Below, piece by piece: positions 1 through 10,476 of a stretch of 64,000 nucleotides of DNA. Below the pieces are notes generated by a model. It made no database searches and was not told the origin of the DNA. It was given only the letters and a program-made list of their open reading frames with translations. The position numbers and the translations under genes are program-made. How positions within the stretch are numbered: position 1 is the first letter of the stretch; the number at the start of each line of letters is the position of its first letter. Where the stretch lies: the NCBI GenBank assembly GCA_015039365.1, contig WION01000202.1, forward strand, positions 1 through 64,000, in the 5' to 3' direction. This DNA comes from Amanita rubescens (lineage: Eukaryota > Basidiomycota > Agaricomycetes > Agaricales > Amanitaceae).

Positions 1-412
1 CGCTCTTTGCAACGCTCACCTACTGTCTCTCCATTATTCCAATTTCTCCCAGCAAATACCATGTTGTGTTCGTACTGCCATATGCTTGATATAATATACA
101 GTCTCAGAACGCGCTGTTGCACGTACCTCCTCGAAGCTGTTGATGACAAACCCGTACGACTTCATGACTGGTCGTACTTGAGCGGCCAACGCACGGAGTA
201 GTTGTCTGGCAGCCTCCTTTTCTTCAGGTGAACTGCATGCAAAGCAGTTATAAAGTTGACGTGTGGATTTGGATTTGCCTCTGTCTCGTTTAGCCTGAGG
301 TGAACCATGTGCGTCTCGGCCTGATTAGGCAATGATCATCGATCATCGGTCGCTGCACCAAAAGCGGTAATAACTAAAGTGCCCCTATTATTGTTGGTCT
401 CTGATTAATACG

Positions 413-950
413 ATGAGCGACGCTGAATCCCAGTCCAATGCTGCCATCACTCTACAACTTCTTTATTATAACTCCTACATGTCATCCGGACTTCTTCCAC
501 CCCAAATACAAACGACCAACCTGTGCCAGCTCTGGTGTCTCCTTGAAGGCAAGGCGGATCCGTTCAAAGTTATTGCAGATGTTAGACAGGACATACACGA
601 CCTGAAGAAACTCATTCAAAGAGAGATACCAGCTCTTCGCAGTGTAGGTACCTCGGATATCGTCCTGTGGAAAGTGAGTATGTTTTAATTGCCAATGTAC
701 ACATTGCACTCACGCTGCGTAGCTCGTCAATCCTATAGAGATCAAACCCATGGGGACCCTTTCCGATCGTCTTCCGCGATTCCTCTCCGAGTTTTTCGTT
801 AACCTGAGACAGCCTACGCATACCATCTCAAGTTACTTTCCCCAAGATGTTCCCAAGGGCTGTCTACACATTCTCGTGGAACGGTCAGCTGGTGAGTGCG
901 CATAGACCAGGTTTCTAGACAATTACTAACTGATCCTCAACCCACGAAGA
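413..950 (+). pseudogene. Crinkler (CRN) N-terminal domain, gene probably truncated
   Basis: Exon 1 (413-673) reads LWCLLEGKADPFKV and ends in the LWK(V) signature of the ubiquitin-like Crinkler N-terminus. An intron (674-722) leads to exon 2 (723-891), which continues the domain (Leu-rich stretch, then CLHILVERSAG) and stops at a consensus donor. A possible tiny third exon (DLP) lies near 950. CRN proteins carry this N-terminus fused to variable C-terminal enzymatic or kinase-like parts. They are known as oomycete effectors and are also common in Agaricomycetes, where their role is unclear. I find no recognisable C-terminal domain in the next kilobase, so the gene is probably a stump. The N-terminal identification is good; functionality is doubtful. 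Confidence 0.6.
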
Positions 951-1810
951 TCTACCCCGTAAGCAAATGTTTTTTCTGCACTTGGCTCCTTCTCAATGTT
1001 CCTGGTGACTTAGTTGACATGAGTATCCTACGTTTGTGACAGTAGCTGTGGTTGACGATTTACAATACAGTTCACCTTTGTGAGTACAAGCGAGATGCTG
1101 TGATGCAGAACTGGCCTGTTGGTGGGTTGATTCAAGCTTTTATAGTGTAATCACGAGTTAAGCCGTAGTAAAAACAATAAGTAGACAATAGACGATAGAC
1201 AAACGAGCGAGATGGTGACCACGCGACTGCGGGAACATTGAACAACCCGAGGAAGATGAGACGGTGTTAAGAGACATGTTCGGCCAAGTGCGTCGCGGAC
1301 TCCTTTTCTCTTTCCCTGCCGACTCGCCACTACAGCTGCTCGATTGCGTCACAGCAGCTTCCGGATCTTTTTCGCGCCCCACTCTCTTCAGGTCCGAATT
1401 AAGGAAGATAAACGAACCACGACTCCGAAACGGTCGCCTCCCGATGAGAAGGGTTCGCTTACCAAAGTATTACTTAGGTGCGTCTTTGTCTCAATGTTAT
1501 ACAAGACTGCTCTTTTCATTCTTGGCTTTAGACTTGAATATGTATGTTGACGTTGATGTGAAACTAATTATAAGTCATGACCACATTGTTCTGCCTAATC
1601 CCACGACTTCACTGAAAATTGACCCTAAAGAGTAGCCAAAGTCCCCGCTCGGGGGACTTTGACGACATTGAGTCGATTCGTGGCGTTAACCCCAACATTT
1701 GCAGATGCGTACAACCTGTTCAACCTCGAGGTAATGTACGTGATTGCTGAAATCCTTCTTATTGATTGGTGAGACTAATCCCCAGAGTTTGTCAGCCAAA
1801 GCAAAGATCG
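951..1810. other. Gene-poor stretch with one coding-like piece
   Basis: No complete gene is visible. A short stretch on the + strand near 1390-1480 follows a plausible acceptor and reads VRIKEDKRTTTPKRSPPD, which looks like protein sequence but matches no family I know. It could be a remnant of the Crinkler gene's downstream part or of another decayed gene. The rest shows no supported feature. Confidence 0.3.
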
Positions 1811-2175
1811 ATGTTCATTACAGGTGATCGGTGATAAGCTTTTATACCATAGCCTTGCTCAGACGTCAAATAGGGACGACATCGGGTTTTGGACGTCGTT
1901 TGGTGTTTGCTGCCCTTGCGCGCGGTGATAAAGTCGTCGCGACGGGCCGTTCGTCTCAAAAACTAGTGGATCTGTTCGGGGGTTGCGATGAATCTTGGCG
2001 CGAGAACCTTAAAACGATAACTCTAGACGTGACGGAAGAAAGGAAACTCATTGAAGAAAAGATGAGCCAGGCTGGGGACGAATCGACGTTCTAGTCAATA
2101 ATGCAGGTAAGACGCGTTCCATCTTGCGCCAGAATATTCCAACGCACATTTTCAGGTGGCGGATACCCTAGGGTG
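1811..2175 (+). pseudogene. Short-chain dehydrogenase/reductase (SDR) N-terminal fragment
   Basis: MFITG at 1811 joins, across an intron of about 50 bases (ending near 1873), to TTSGFGRRLVFAALARGDKV. This gives the TGxxxGxG nucleotide-binding motif of classical SDRs, followed by VATGRS and a conserved LDVT. The next SDR landmark, IDVLVNNAG, is present at about 2083-2105 but in a different frame, so an indel separates the two halves. After a further intron only GGGYP-like residues remain. The catalytic YxxxK part is missing. Upstream of MFITG the frame lacks a convincing start. This is a decayed oxidoreductase fragment; the family call is firm. Confidence 0.7.
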
Positions 2176-3353
2176 AGGGCCATCAGCTTCGTCTTCGCTT
2201 GCATTTGCCCTTGGAGTCCCTGAACCCTCTCGTCAAGTCATCCAAAACTCCTTTTGCAATCTAGGCCTCCTTCGCCTCCAAAGCATCCCCAAAGGCACCT
2301 TACCCGCTTCGGCGCCTCCTCTCTCGCCGCGGAGCAGAGACAACAACCGAGATTGAGCAAGTCCGGCCACAGTTCCCGACACTAATTCTTCCTGGTCTTT
2401 GTCGTACGTCCACATCCCACACGACATCGTCCCCCACCACGGTACACGAGAAAACTACCGCCCTCGACGACGGCGCACGTACAACCGTCAAACCATTACC
2501 ACCTTCGTCATTCTCAAATCATCCTCTTTCTCTCTAAAAACCCATCCGTTCTACCTCCAGCTTACGCCGTACACACTACCATCTCATTACACCATATACA
2601 TCCACCATCACCCTCCTCGTCCTATCTCTCCGACCCCCTCAACTCGTACGCCTACCTAAACCCTTCGTCCATCTCGCCCTCGACTCTCGAATCGCTGGAA
2701 TAGCGCCCGCTTTGTCCGGAATGGATGTCAGCCAAACGCCGTTCTTTGTCCCTTCCTTTGCCCATGGTCCTCAACAGGACACCTTGTCCTCGGTCCTTTG
2801 CCTTGAGAGATCTCGAAACGAACGAAGAAGTAGTGTTGCGACTAGCTGGAGCTGAAAGTGAGCTCAGTTCAGCTCCGGATCAACTCGGCTCCATCGGCTC
2901 TGCGGCTCTGAACCCAACACTACTGAAGATTCTCGATACGGAGCATGGGTCTAGATCCGAAACGATGGAAGAACTACGGCCCGAAGCGGGCAGCGGAGGT
3001 TGTTGTGGAACAGAGTAGACTGAGAAGCGACAGGCACGGCCTCGCCAAAAGAGAAATGAAGTTCACAACGAGTGGACGAGAGCATATGGCATTGTGACAC
3101 TGGCTCTGGAAGGGGACTCGATGTGCAATGGAGGACGGTCGAGACAAGATCGGATCGGATGATCTGTAAATATGTGTCAGACGTCAAAACACTCATATTA
3201 TCACTATGCTCGTTTGCTACTACTTCTTCCTTTCCCCTCATCATCCTGTTCATGTATTCACTCTCGCTTCTCTCCTCCTCCATCTGACCTTCCTTTCCTC
3301 TTTCTTCCCATTCCCTATATAGTTTTCTTCCTACCGTCCTCCATCTTCTTGTA
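2176..3353. other. Coding-like debris, no assignable gene
   Basis: Several + strand stretches look like protein but do not assemble into one gene: near 2610-2700 a Ser/Pro/Leu-rich reading (NSYAYLNPSSISPSTLESLE, then stop) and near 2720-2850 a reading starting MDVSQTPFFVPSFAHGP. The segment 2440-2660 is very C/A-rich. About 3200-3350 is pyrimidine-rich and directly precedes the Zn2Cys6 gene, so it may be its promoter or 5' leader. I do not recognise a family. Confidence 0.3.
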
Positions 3354-5493
3354 ATGGTAAACAAAGCAACTCTGGACAAAGGCACGCTGCAGCGCGGAAA
3401 AGCCTGTCTGCGATGCAGGTTCGTTTCTCTCTTTTTTTATATCCCTTCCCCGCGCGGCTTATTTTGACCCTTAGGAAGCGCAAAATGGCAAGTCTTCTTC
3501 TGCCCCACACGATTCCATTTTCAATTTCCACCCTTGATAGCGGTGTGATGGCATTAAGCCAGCGTGCCAACAATGCATAAGGTCCAAGAAAGGTGATGTA
3601 TGCGAGTATGACGACGGCAAGGGGAAGACTAGAACCCAACTCCTACGTGAACACGCCGTTAGGCTTGAACAGAGAATACGAGAGCTAGAGGACCCTGATT
3701 ACATATCCCCAGCAGTGACGCTCTATGATCCTCATGTACACTCTCGTTCCGGTTCGTCTTCATCGTCCTTCGGCTCTCCTGGCAGTGTCTATCTATCAGC
3801 CTCTTTCCCGTCAGGTAAGGCCTAGTAGCAGATCAGTGAATCTTTCCAACATCTCCCTACAGATTCGCCTGCTTCACCTGAAAGGTCGTGGAGTGGATTG
3901 CCGGTTAGTCCATAGTACTCGTCTACATCACATCCCTAAGCCACCAAGCGTAGAATGTATCCTCCCCTTCTGGGTCTCCACTCGTACCAGAGATGGTCTT
4001 CAGTCATCGGGTTAGTTCACAGCCTCCTGTTGAGCTTGCCCAGATGTTGTAAGTGCGCCGCTTCTGCCCCATATCTCATATTTTAACTCTACTTCAGGAT
4101 GGATATCTTTGCTCCACATCGCCATCAATGTGGATTGGATATTCACTTTGGACGGCTTCGAGAGAGCCTAACACGTCCATTAATTGAACAGAGACATCCA
4201 GCATTGATGAACGCCATCTATTTATGGGCTTGCTTCGTCTCCCGCCCAGAACCCCTGTGCCAACACGAGGATCATTACCTCGAGCTAGCCCTCAAGGAGA
4301 TACCTGACGCATTACGAGGAGCTAACATCATCGATATCATCCAAGCCTCTTGTTTACTGTCTTTATACTTTTTGGCTAACGGGCGACACATGGAAGGCGG
4401 TTATCACGCCAGTGCTGCTGCTTCTCTTGCCATGCAGAGCGGTCTCGGCGACAGAGAAACTCATATTCCCCAGATCTATGGTTATGGCGAGACTGGTGAA
4501 AGCTTTGAATTGAAGCCTCTTAGATGTGATGTCAGAGCGGGTGAAAGGATTTTGACCTTTTGGCAGGTTTACAATCTGGACCGCTGCTGGTCCGTTATTC
4601 TGCGCAAGCCAGCCGTCATACCAGATAGCATGTACCCAATTACCTGTCCATGGCCTCAATCAATTTCCGAGTACGAAACGGTATGTATGGATCATCAGTA
4701 CGCCATGCACGCTTGGTACTATCGGATTTAATGTAGGGTCATGTCGATGCTGCTTCACGTATCCCGACGATTCGAGCATTTCTGCGCGGCGAAGTGGATC
4801 CCAACAGTTTCTCCATCCAAGCACTGCGTGTCAAGGCATCCACTCTGTTTGCCAGCGCGAGTAACATTGCAACGAATTGGGAATCAGGTATGTATTTTTA
4901 CTTGGGTGGCTTCCTAGAGTTACAATCGTTTTTCTCAAGATGCTAAAATGGTCCTCGAACATAGCATTGCCCATTTTCTGTCAACGCTCGTCAACTTGGA
5001 ACAATTGGATGCGGTTTCGGCCGAAGACAAGTTCTCGTTGCTGGTTACGCATACCCTTGCACATACATCCATGATTCAATTGCACCGATCATCCGCGTCT
5101 GACGATGTAGTGTCGTTTGAAAAATGTACCCGTGCAGCACGCTCGTGCATTATTATTATCAAACAGCTGGCTGATCAAGACTTCGCTTTTCTTGATCCGA
5201 TCATAGGAGTGAGTTTTGTGTATCTTCCCAAATTCTTCTTTGACTTCTCTTACCGAAAGCCCTGCTGGTCGATTGTTGGAGACTTCTTGATTCAAGAAAT
5301 GGACTCGATGGAATCTACGTGGCCATTTATAAGCACGGATGACGTGCAGAATGATCTCTGCGCGGTATTCTATGCATTAACGTGCCTTAGCCCTAGATTC
5401 CCACTCGTAGGCAAGTATGAAGTAATTGCTAACCCATACCTCACTCATCATATTGTGCAGCTCCGTACATATCTCGATTCAGAAAACGCCTAG
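3354..5493 (+). CDS. Zn(II)2Cys6 transcription factor with fungal_trans domain
   Basis: The N-terminus (ATG 3354) encodes a binuclear zinc cluster, spacing C-x2-C-x6-C-x6-C-x2-C-x8-C, rebuilt from three short exons; the segment CLRCRKRKMRCDG spans two introns. It is followed by a basic linker and a short heptad-like stretch (EQRIRELED), the usual dimerisation helix. From about 4099 the fungal-specific transcription factor domain follows, with the typical ...HPALMNAIYLWAC... and IIQASCLLSLYFLANGRHMEG motifs. Further introns lie near 4681-4738, 4888-4940, 5210-5280 and 5410-5460. Such proteins are nuclear regulators of metabolism; target and ligand cannot be told. The second intron (3488-3540) appears to use a GC donor. 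The 3' end after the last intron is less certain. Confidence 0.88.
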
Positions 5494-6064
5494 CTCAACC
5501 ATCATTATCATAATCTGTGGACAATCTCGGTCATTTTATCAACGACGGAGCTGCACATGCCTCTACACGGACTCTACCTTGGGACATTACTTATACTTTG
5601 AACTCTCGAAGACACAAGGACTAACTGCTAATTTAGATTGCCGGACTTTTTTCATTTCCGCTCGTCACGGACATTATCTTACAGCGGACTATATCATGAC
5701 AGACGTTAGGACAATCCGTAATACTGACTCCTGGGCTCTTATTCGTGGGACTTGACATTGAAAACTTGGACACAGTTACCATTGTACCGTATATTCGCTG
5801 ATATCACATTGGATACTTGTATTATTATATATCTTAGGTATTTAGTACTGAAGTGTCGATACCAGGACATGGTGGTACGAACTTACTTATGAATACGCAT
5901 CTTCATATTGAACTTGGCAAAACCCGCATGTATTAACCATTATGGTACTCTAACGTCCGTTTGTTCCACCCCCCACTTTCTAGCCGAATTCCTACTATTT
6001 ATCTAGTGGCGTCATGCGGGCATTAATGTTAAGATGCGACCTGACCCTGAAGATTTCAAGTTGA
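5494..6064. other. Intergenic, downstream of the Zn2Cys6 gene
   Basis: AT-richer sequence with no supported gene. It probably includes the 3' untranslated region of the transcription factor. No RNA gene, repeat or coding-like stretch stands out. Confidence 0.4.
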
Positions 6065-6358
6065 AAGCACCTAGGACCGGAAATTCACATCTACAGTGCC
6101 AATCAATACGCTGCTGCGGCATCATACAACCGCGATACAGGCCAATGGTCAGTTTCTCGCACCAGTCCCAAATATCGCGAGCAGCTGGCGTCGCTCGGGC
6201 AATTCGCGCGCCTTGTCGTATCGACCCATGACCATCGAGAGAGTCTGTCCACCTTTGTCGTTTGCCATGGCGACCTGAACATGGACAACATCCTCGTGCG
6301 CGATGACGGAGAGGTCGTCGGTCTACTCGATTTCGAGTTCTCTGGGTCATATCCGTGA
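6065..6358 (+). pseudogene. Aminoglycoside phosphotransferase-like kinase fragment
   Basis: An open frame without a start codon runs from just after a stop at 6062 to TGA at 6356-6358. It contains the two catalytic signatures of the APH/choline-kinase-like fold: VVCHGDLNMDNILV (catalytic Asp and metal-binding Asn) and GLLDFEFS (metal-binding Asp of the DFG-equivalent). Upstream residues (YSANQYAAAASYNRDTGQW) are in frame and look like the preceding helices. The N-lobe and the C-terminal helices are absent, and the frame ends directly after the DFE motif. This is the core of a kinase cut at both ends. Fungi carry many such APH-like genes of unknown substrate. Confidence 0.72.
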
Positions 6359-6465
6359 TTAAGACGCCATTGCATTCGTCCACCAAGAGATCAAAATATA
6401 TATGATTTTTATTATCAGCTCCCTTTAAGTAATCGATAATCCAACCTTCCTTGGTAAAAAAACAA

Positions 6466-8145
6466 TCATTTCCCGCAACCTGGACAACAGTGCACAACTT
6501 CATGAACAAAAACATCGCAGTCGGAACAAAATTCATTGTTGCACTCTGGGCACTTGTATCGTCCAACAGGGCTTATTCCTTCTGCGACGTTCGTAGACAC
6601 AGTTGTAGGAAACGGCCTAGAGCACGCATGACACTCGGCCCCCTCTGATGAAACAGTCATTCTGCTCACACATCAGCAACCAAAACACATTCATCGTGTT
6701 CGTGCCTCAACTCACACAGCATCATAAGGTTTCACCGGAAAGAGGTGATGGTAGCTCCTAGCGAGATGCGGTGAACTGACAATCATCAGTCCGCATATAT
6801 CGCAGTCGGTAGGGATGTCGCATATTTTGGCCTGACATCGCGGACATAGGAACCCTTCACTTTTTAGCTCGTTGTGGCAGACGCAGAAACCTAAAGGTGA
6901 CGCGTCTGGCAGTCGGGTTGGGAATCCCATCATCATCAGGTCGGTAGCTAAGTTTGTTACGGAACCACCTGGACCTGCCGCGGAGCGCTGAGCAGGAGGA
7001 GGCACCATCTCGAATAAGAGATCCTTAAAGTGGCCTTCGTTCATGGCGACTCCAAATTGACCTATAACCCTTGCTATATAACACCGGCCAAAAAGAAGGA
7101 AGAAAACACTGGGCGTACCACCCGTCTTTTCGCAGAGCTCGCGGCAAATCTTCATCTCAGCCGCCAGTGCAACTACTGAAACTTTAGTCTTGGTTTTGAC
7201 GCACGTTTCAAGCGTTTCGTGGATATTTCCCGGATCGCAAGTTGTTAGAGAACCGAATATGATGAGAATTTCGCGCGAAGAGTGGGTTGGGAGGTGACTG
7301 CGCCGATTGCGTTTCGGCAGCTGAGTCCAGTAACTGGATTCGTGTATGGGGAACGGACGGACCTCATTGTGCTCCGTGCCATTTCTATGGCGTTTTGCAA
7401 ACTTGGTTCGCCTGTCGGTTCGAGCTTATGTCGCTCTGAGATGGCGCTGAGAACGTCTTGAGGGTTTCCTAAAGTCGAGAATGAGTACTATTTCCAGTAT
7501 ATTCAAATCGGACGAGTAGCTGGGACTCGCCTGACATCTCTCCAATCTTTTCACCAAGTCCCGACCGCATCCCTACGATGCCCATCTGACCCAAAGGATT
7601 CTGATCAAACCACTCTGTGATAAACTCCCGCGCGTACTGTAACATGAGGTCGAATCGCGTCGGTCGCATGTCCCTATCCATCATGGATGCCGAAAGATCC
7701 AGGAGCAGAATGAGATGCCTGATGATGGTACGACGCACGGCTGCGGCTGGAGCCAACAGTCTGCGTACCGAGTCCTCTCAGGTTAGTTTTGCGGCCTTGG
7801 CAGTTGACTGACTGACCGTCTACGTCGGCCCCTCGCCAACAGCTCTTCGACCGATGTCTGCAAACTACCCGCCTCGTCCTCTTGGACCATATCCCAAGAC
7901 CGTGAATATGATGCTTCCCATGTATACGGTTGCTAAACACCATTTAGAATGTAAGACCTGTCGAGCAAAAAACAGACTCAACGGACATTTTCCTTCGCCT
8001 TGCCCTTTCTTTTTCCCCGCTCACGCTCTCCGGCTTTGCCTGTCCCTTTTCCTTTCTTCTTACCCGCAGCGTAATCCTGGTCTGGCAGAGATATATCAGA
8101 ATCGGAATCGACATCCATGTACTCGGCATCCTTGCGAGGTGGCAT
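6466..8145 (-). CDS. SSL1: TFIIH core subunit Ssl1/p44
   Basis: Subunit of the general transcription and DNA-repair factor TFIIH, which activates the Rad3/XPD helicase in nucleotide excision repair and promoter opening. Start chosen at 8145 ([17 protein letters not shown], acidic N-terminus). A von Willebrand A domain follows ([11 protein letters not shown] at about 7700, [23 protein letters not shown]). The Ssl1 linker ([19 protein letters not shown]) forms across an intron near 7040-7110. The C-terminus has a C4 zinc finger ([26 protein letters not shown]) and a second C4/RING-like finger at 6466-6669 (CHAC, CPEC, CSDC, CPGC). At least four short introns. The domain order matches the family throughout; no defect seen. 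Confidence 0.93.
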
Positions 8146-8577
8146 TTTTGAGTCGTCGGCCGCGTAGAGTTGATCGCGTCAATCTATTTTTATTGGCAGT
8201 TCGTATTGTCCCCTGTGATTGGAATCCCACATTTGTTTTCGTCTCTGATTCTACCACACCATGATGTGAAGGCATGACATCATAGACATGATATCCTTAA
8301 AGATTTTATTCTGTCTCTATTGTAACGTCATGTCAGACTTCAGTTCGTCTGCCACCATCGACTTTCTAAGACATCCTCCGCCAGCCCCGTCATTATCCGA
8401 CTTGAGCCCTCATCATCGGTCATTCCGGTGTTTGTCGAACAAATGAGAATATTGGTTGAATCTCACTGAAAAGCGTCGAGATTATCGATTTCCTTAAGAA
8501 TATGTTTACGACAACGAGATGAGTAGAAGAATGGCAAAGCCGTCGGTGCTATAGAAAGAGCACCAGGGTATGCTGTG
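8146..8577. other. Intergenic upstream of SSL1
   Basis: No supported gene. The SSL1 promoter must lie at the left end of this stretch because SSL1 is transcribed leftward from 8145. Confidence 0.35.
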
Positions 8578-8775
8578 TCATGGCTTTTGTTGCGTTCTCC
8601 AGCGAGTCTGTTGGAATGTACGTGAAGTGGTCAGTCGACTCGGGTCATAGTCAGGTGGAAGTGTTCCATCCTCCCAGCTTCTCAACACGTTGGCGCCCAT
8701 TTTGCCCATATGCATGGAGGGGAAAATCCTCAGTCGTTCGAGGCGTCTATCACGGAGTTTGTTTTTAGGTAACAT
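8578..8775 (-). other. Coding-like fragment of unknown family
   Basis: The minus strand reads a fluent amphipathic sequence (LRDRRLERLRIFPSMHMG, then SWEDGTLPPDYDPSRL). At the downstream end another frame reads HFTYIPTDSLENATKAM, as if a small intron or frameshift lies near 8640. I do not recognise the family and find no flanking exons, so it is probably a fragment. Confidence 0.25.
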
Positions 8776-8861
8776 CTAACATGCCTGACACTGCGTGTCT
8801 GATGATCTATGAGCCTTCGCGCGTCACGACATAAAAAAAGAGAACAACGCACTTCGTCACA

Positions 8862-9143
8862 GTGTTTAGCCATTATATCTTTGTGACAATCCACCTGGAT
8901 ACATCGAGTGCATCCGGTATATCAGCTCTTTTGTCCAGAATGTCTTATATTTACAGTGCCGGAAACATCAATATATCTGGCAGCCAGCTCACCGACGTTG
9001 GGTGTGATCAGATCAATAATTACGACCAGACTCCAGAGCCAGTTCATTACCGTTTGAGAAAGGGTGACCTTAAGAGGAAGGTGAAGAGAGGAGAGAGGTC
9101 GAGGCAACGCCGAGTCCTGCCAAAAGGGGGAGGTCTCTCTTAA
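8862..9143 (+). pseudogene. Orphan N-terminus resembling basidiomycete NLR/kinase leader
   Basis: The frame contains YSAGNINISGSQLTDVGCDQ followed by INNYD. This resembles the short leader (NxxISGGxFxxVGxxQxNxY) that many Agaricomycete NACHT and kinase proteins carry at their N-terminus. Nothing of the NACHT, kinase or repeat parts follows; the frame runs into a basic stretch (RKVKRGERSRQRR) and then the pyrimidine-rich tandem repeat at 9130. The resemblance is motif-level only. I read it as the detached first exon of an NLR-type gene. Confidence 0.4.
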
Positions 9144-9192
9144 TCTCTCTTAATCTCTCTTTGGCTCTCTTTGGCTCTCTTTGTCTCTCACC
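9128..9192 (+). repeat. Short tandem repeat, about 10-base unit
   Basis: Units of the form TTAATCTCTC (twice) and TTTGGCTCTC (twice) plus degenerate flanking copies make a strongly pyrimidine-biased array. It lies directly after the orphan NLR-like leader. Replication slippage is the simplest origin. Confidence 0.7.
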
Positions 9193-10476
9193 GACTCGGA
9201 TTGCGCTCTCGTTAATCCCATTACCGATATCCCACCCATTGAAACTCTATTTGAAGAATGGCCCAAGGTATCACTGAGAAATCTAGTCCTCAATAATTGC
9301 AAACTAACAAAATACCATGTTGTAAGAACAATACCCAACAATCTTTAGAAAATCGTTCAAAAATGAATCCAAATGGATAGAGTACAAAATCTTTGTTGGT
9401 CCCCATTCTCCACAGGCTGATGTGGGCAAAATTGGAGACATTGGGGTTGAAAGTTCAGATACACAGGAAGTTATTGATACCCTAAACCTTCAACGCAGAA
9501 TAGAACAGCCAAAAAACTACGAAAAACACCAGGTTTATTACAAGACTGAAGATGGCTGGAGACATGCAGACAAACGTAGGCATGACAATGGAAAACCCTA
9601 CACCAGGCATCCAGAAATCTCATTGTATTTCTTGGACGACTTTTCATTCACATGGAGAAATGCTAGAAACTACTCTGCCAGCAGCAAGCGTGGAAGGTCT
9701 AAGCGACTTGATTCAACATCCAGGGGGGGGAGGGGGGGAGATCATGATGCAGTTGAGCTAAGTCACGGTACATGAATGCCAATAATTGAACTTGAAAGCA
9801 TTCTTACCTAGTATTGATAGATGGTGACTCACAAAAACCAAAAAAACGAGCTCGAACAGACTTGATGAATTTTGATTGCGGCCGTGGTAATATGATCTGC
9901 TCCTCTCTGCCAAGAAACAAGTTTCTGAAAATATATTTTAGTTCCCTCATGGATCATAGTAGAAGAATGTTCAGCTGTAGACACCAGCCTAATGATCCAT
10001 CATATGCACTTGTGATAGACCTACCTGTAAAGCAAAATGGCCTGTAATTACAGAAAGAATGATGCATCATGGCAGACGAACCTGTCCCGATCTTCCAGCT
10101 GTACAAAATTCACGTCTCTTCCTTATAGCGCAGGGCTATTTTACCTGAGTTGTGCAAGGAGCTGGCAAACACATGGGTTTAGAGTCTGAACGCAAATAGT
10201 CTTTCATCCAGTCATTTCTGCAAAAGCTTGTTGGTACTCGGAGCTCAAGCAATAACCAGAGTTCAAGTTAATAGTAGCGTTTTGCTTAGCACATGGTCAT
10301 AGAAGATGTAAATGTGCCATTATAATAGATTCTGGTTTGACAATAAAACGGGGTTTATGAATACTTGATAAGTGAGAGATCACGAAAAGAGTATCAAGAC
10401 ACGCGTACGTCGTATAATGGGTACTGTTGGTCATCATGCACAGTGGATCCATACACATTCGTATACGAGGCCGAAA
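9193..10476 (+). other. AT-rich region with ORFs of unknown origin
   Basis: Several + strand stretches (about 9240-9350, 9422-9775, 9814-10047) are low in GC compared with neighbours and read as Asn/Lys-rich protein. The 9422-9775 frame includes KTEDGWRHADKRRHDNGKPY and FLDDFSFTWRNARNY. No ATG-to-stop gene with sensible introns assembles, and I recognise no domain. A G-rich run (eight G, A, seven G) lies at about 9723-9738. The base composition suggests foreign or mobile-element DNA in decay, but no terminal repeats, reverse transcriptase or transposase motif was seen. Confidence 0.3.

Noticed and set aside
2399..2659. 86-residue + strand ORF rich in Thr, Pro, His
   Set aside because: Driven by C/A-rich composition; another frame over its end reads more naturally, so it was not called a gene.
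6012..6566. 184-residue minus-strand ORF
   Set aside because: Overlaps the APH-like catalytic motifs on the + strand, which are unambiguous.
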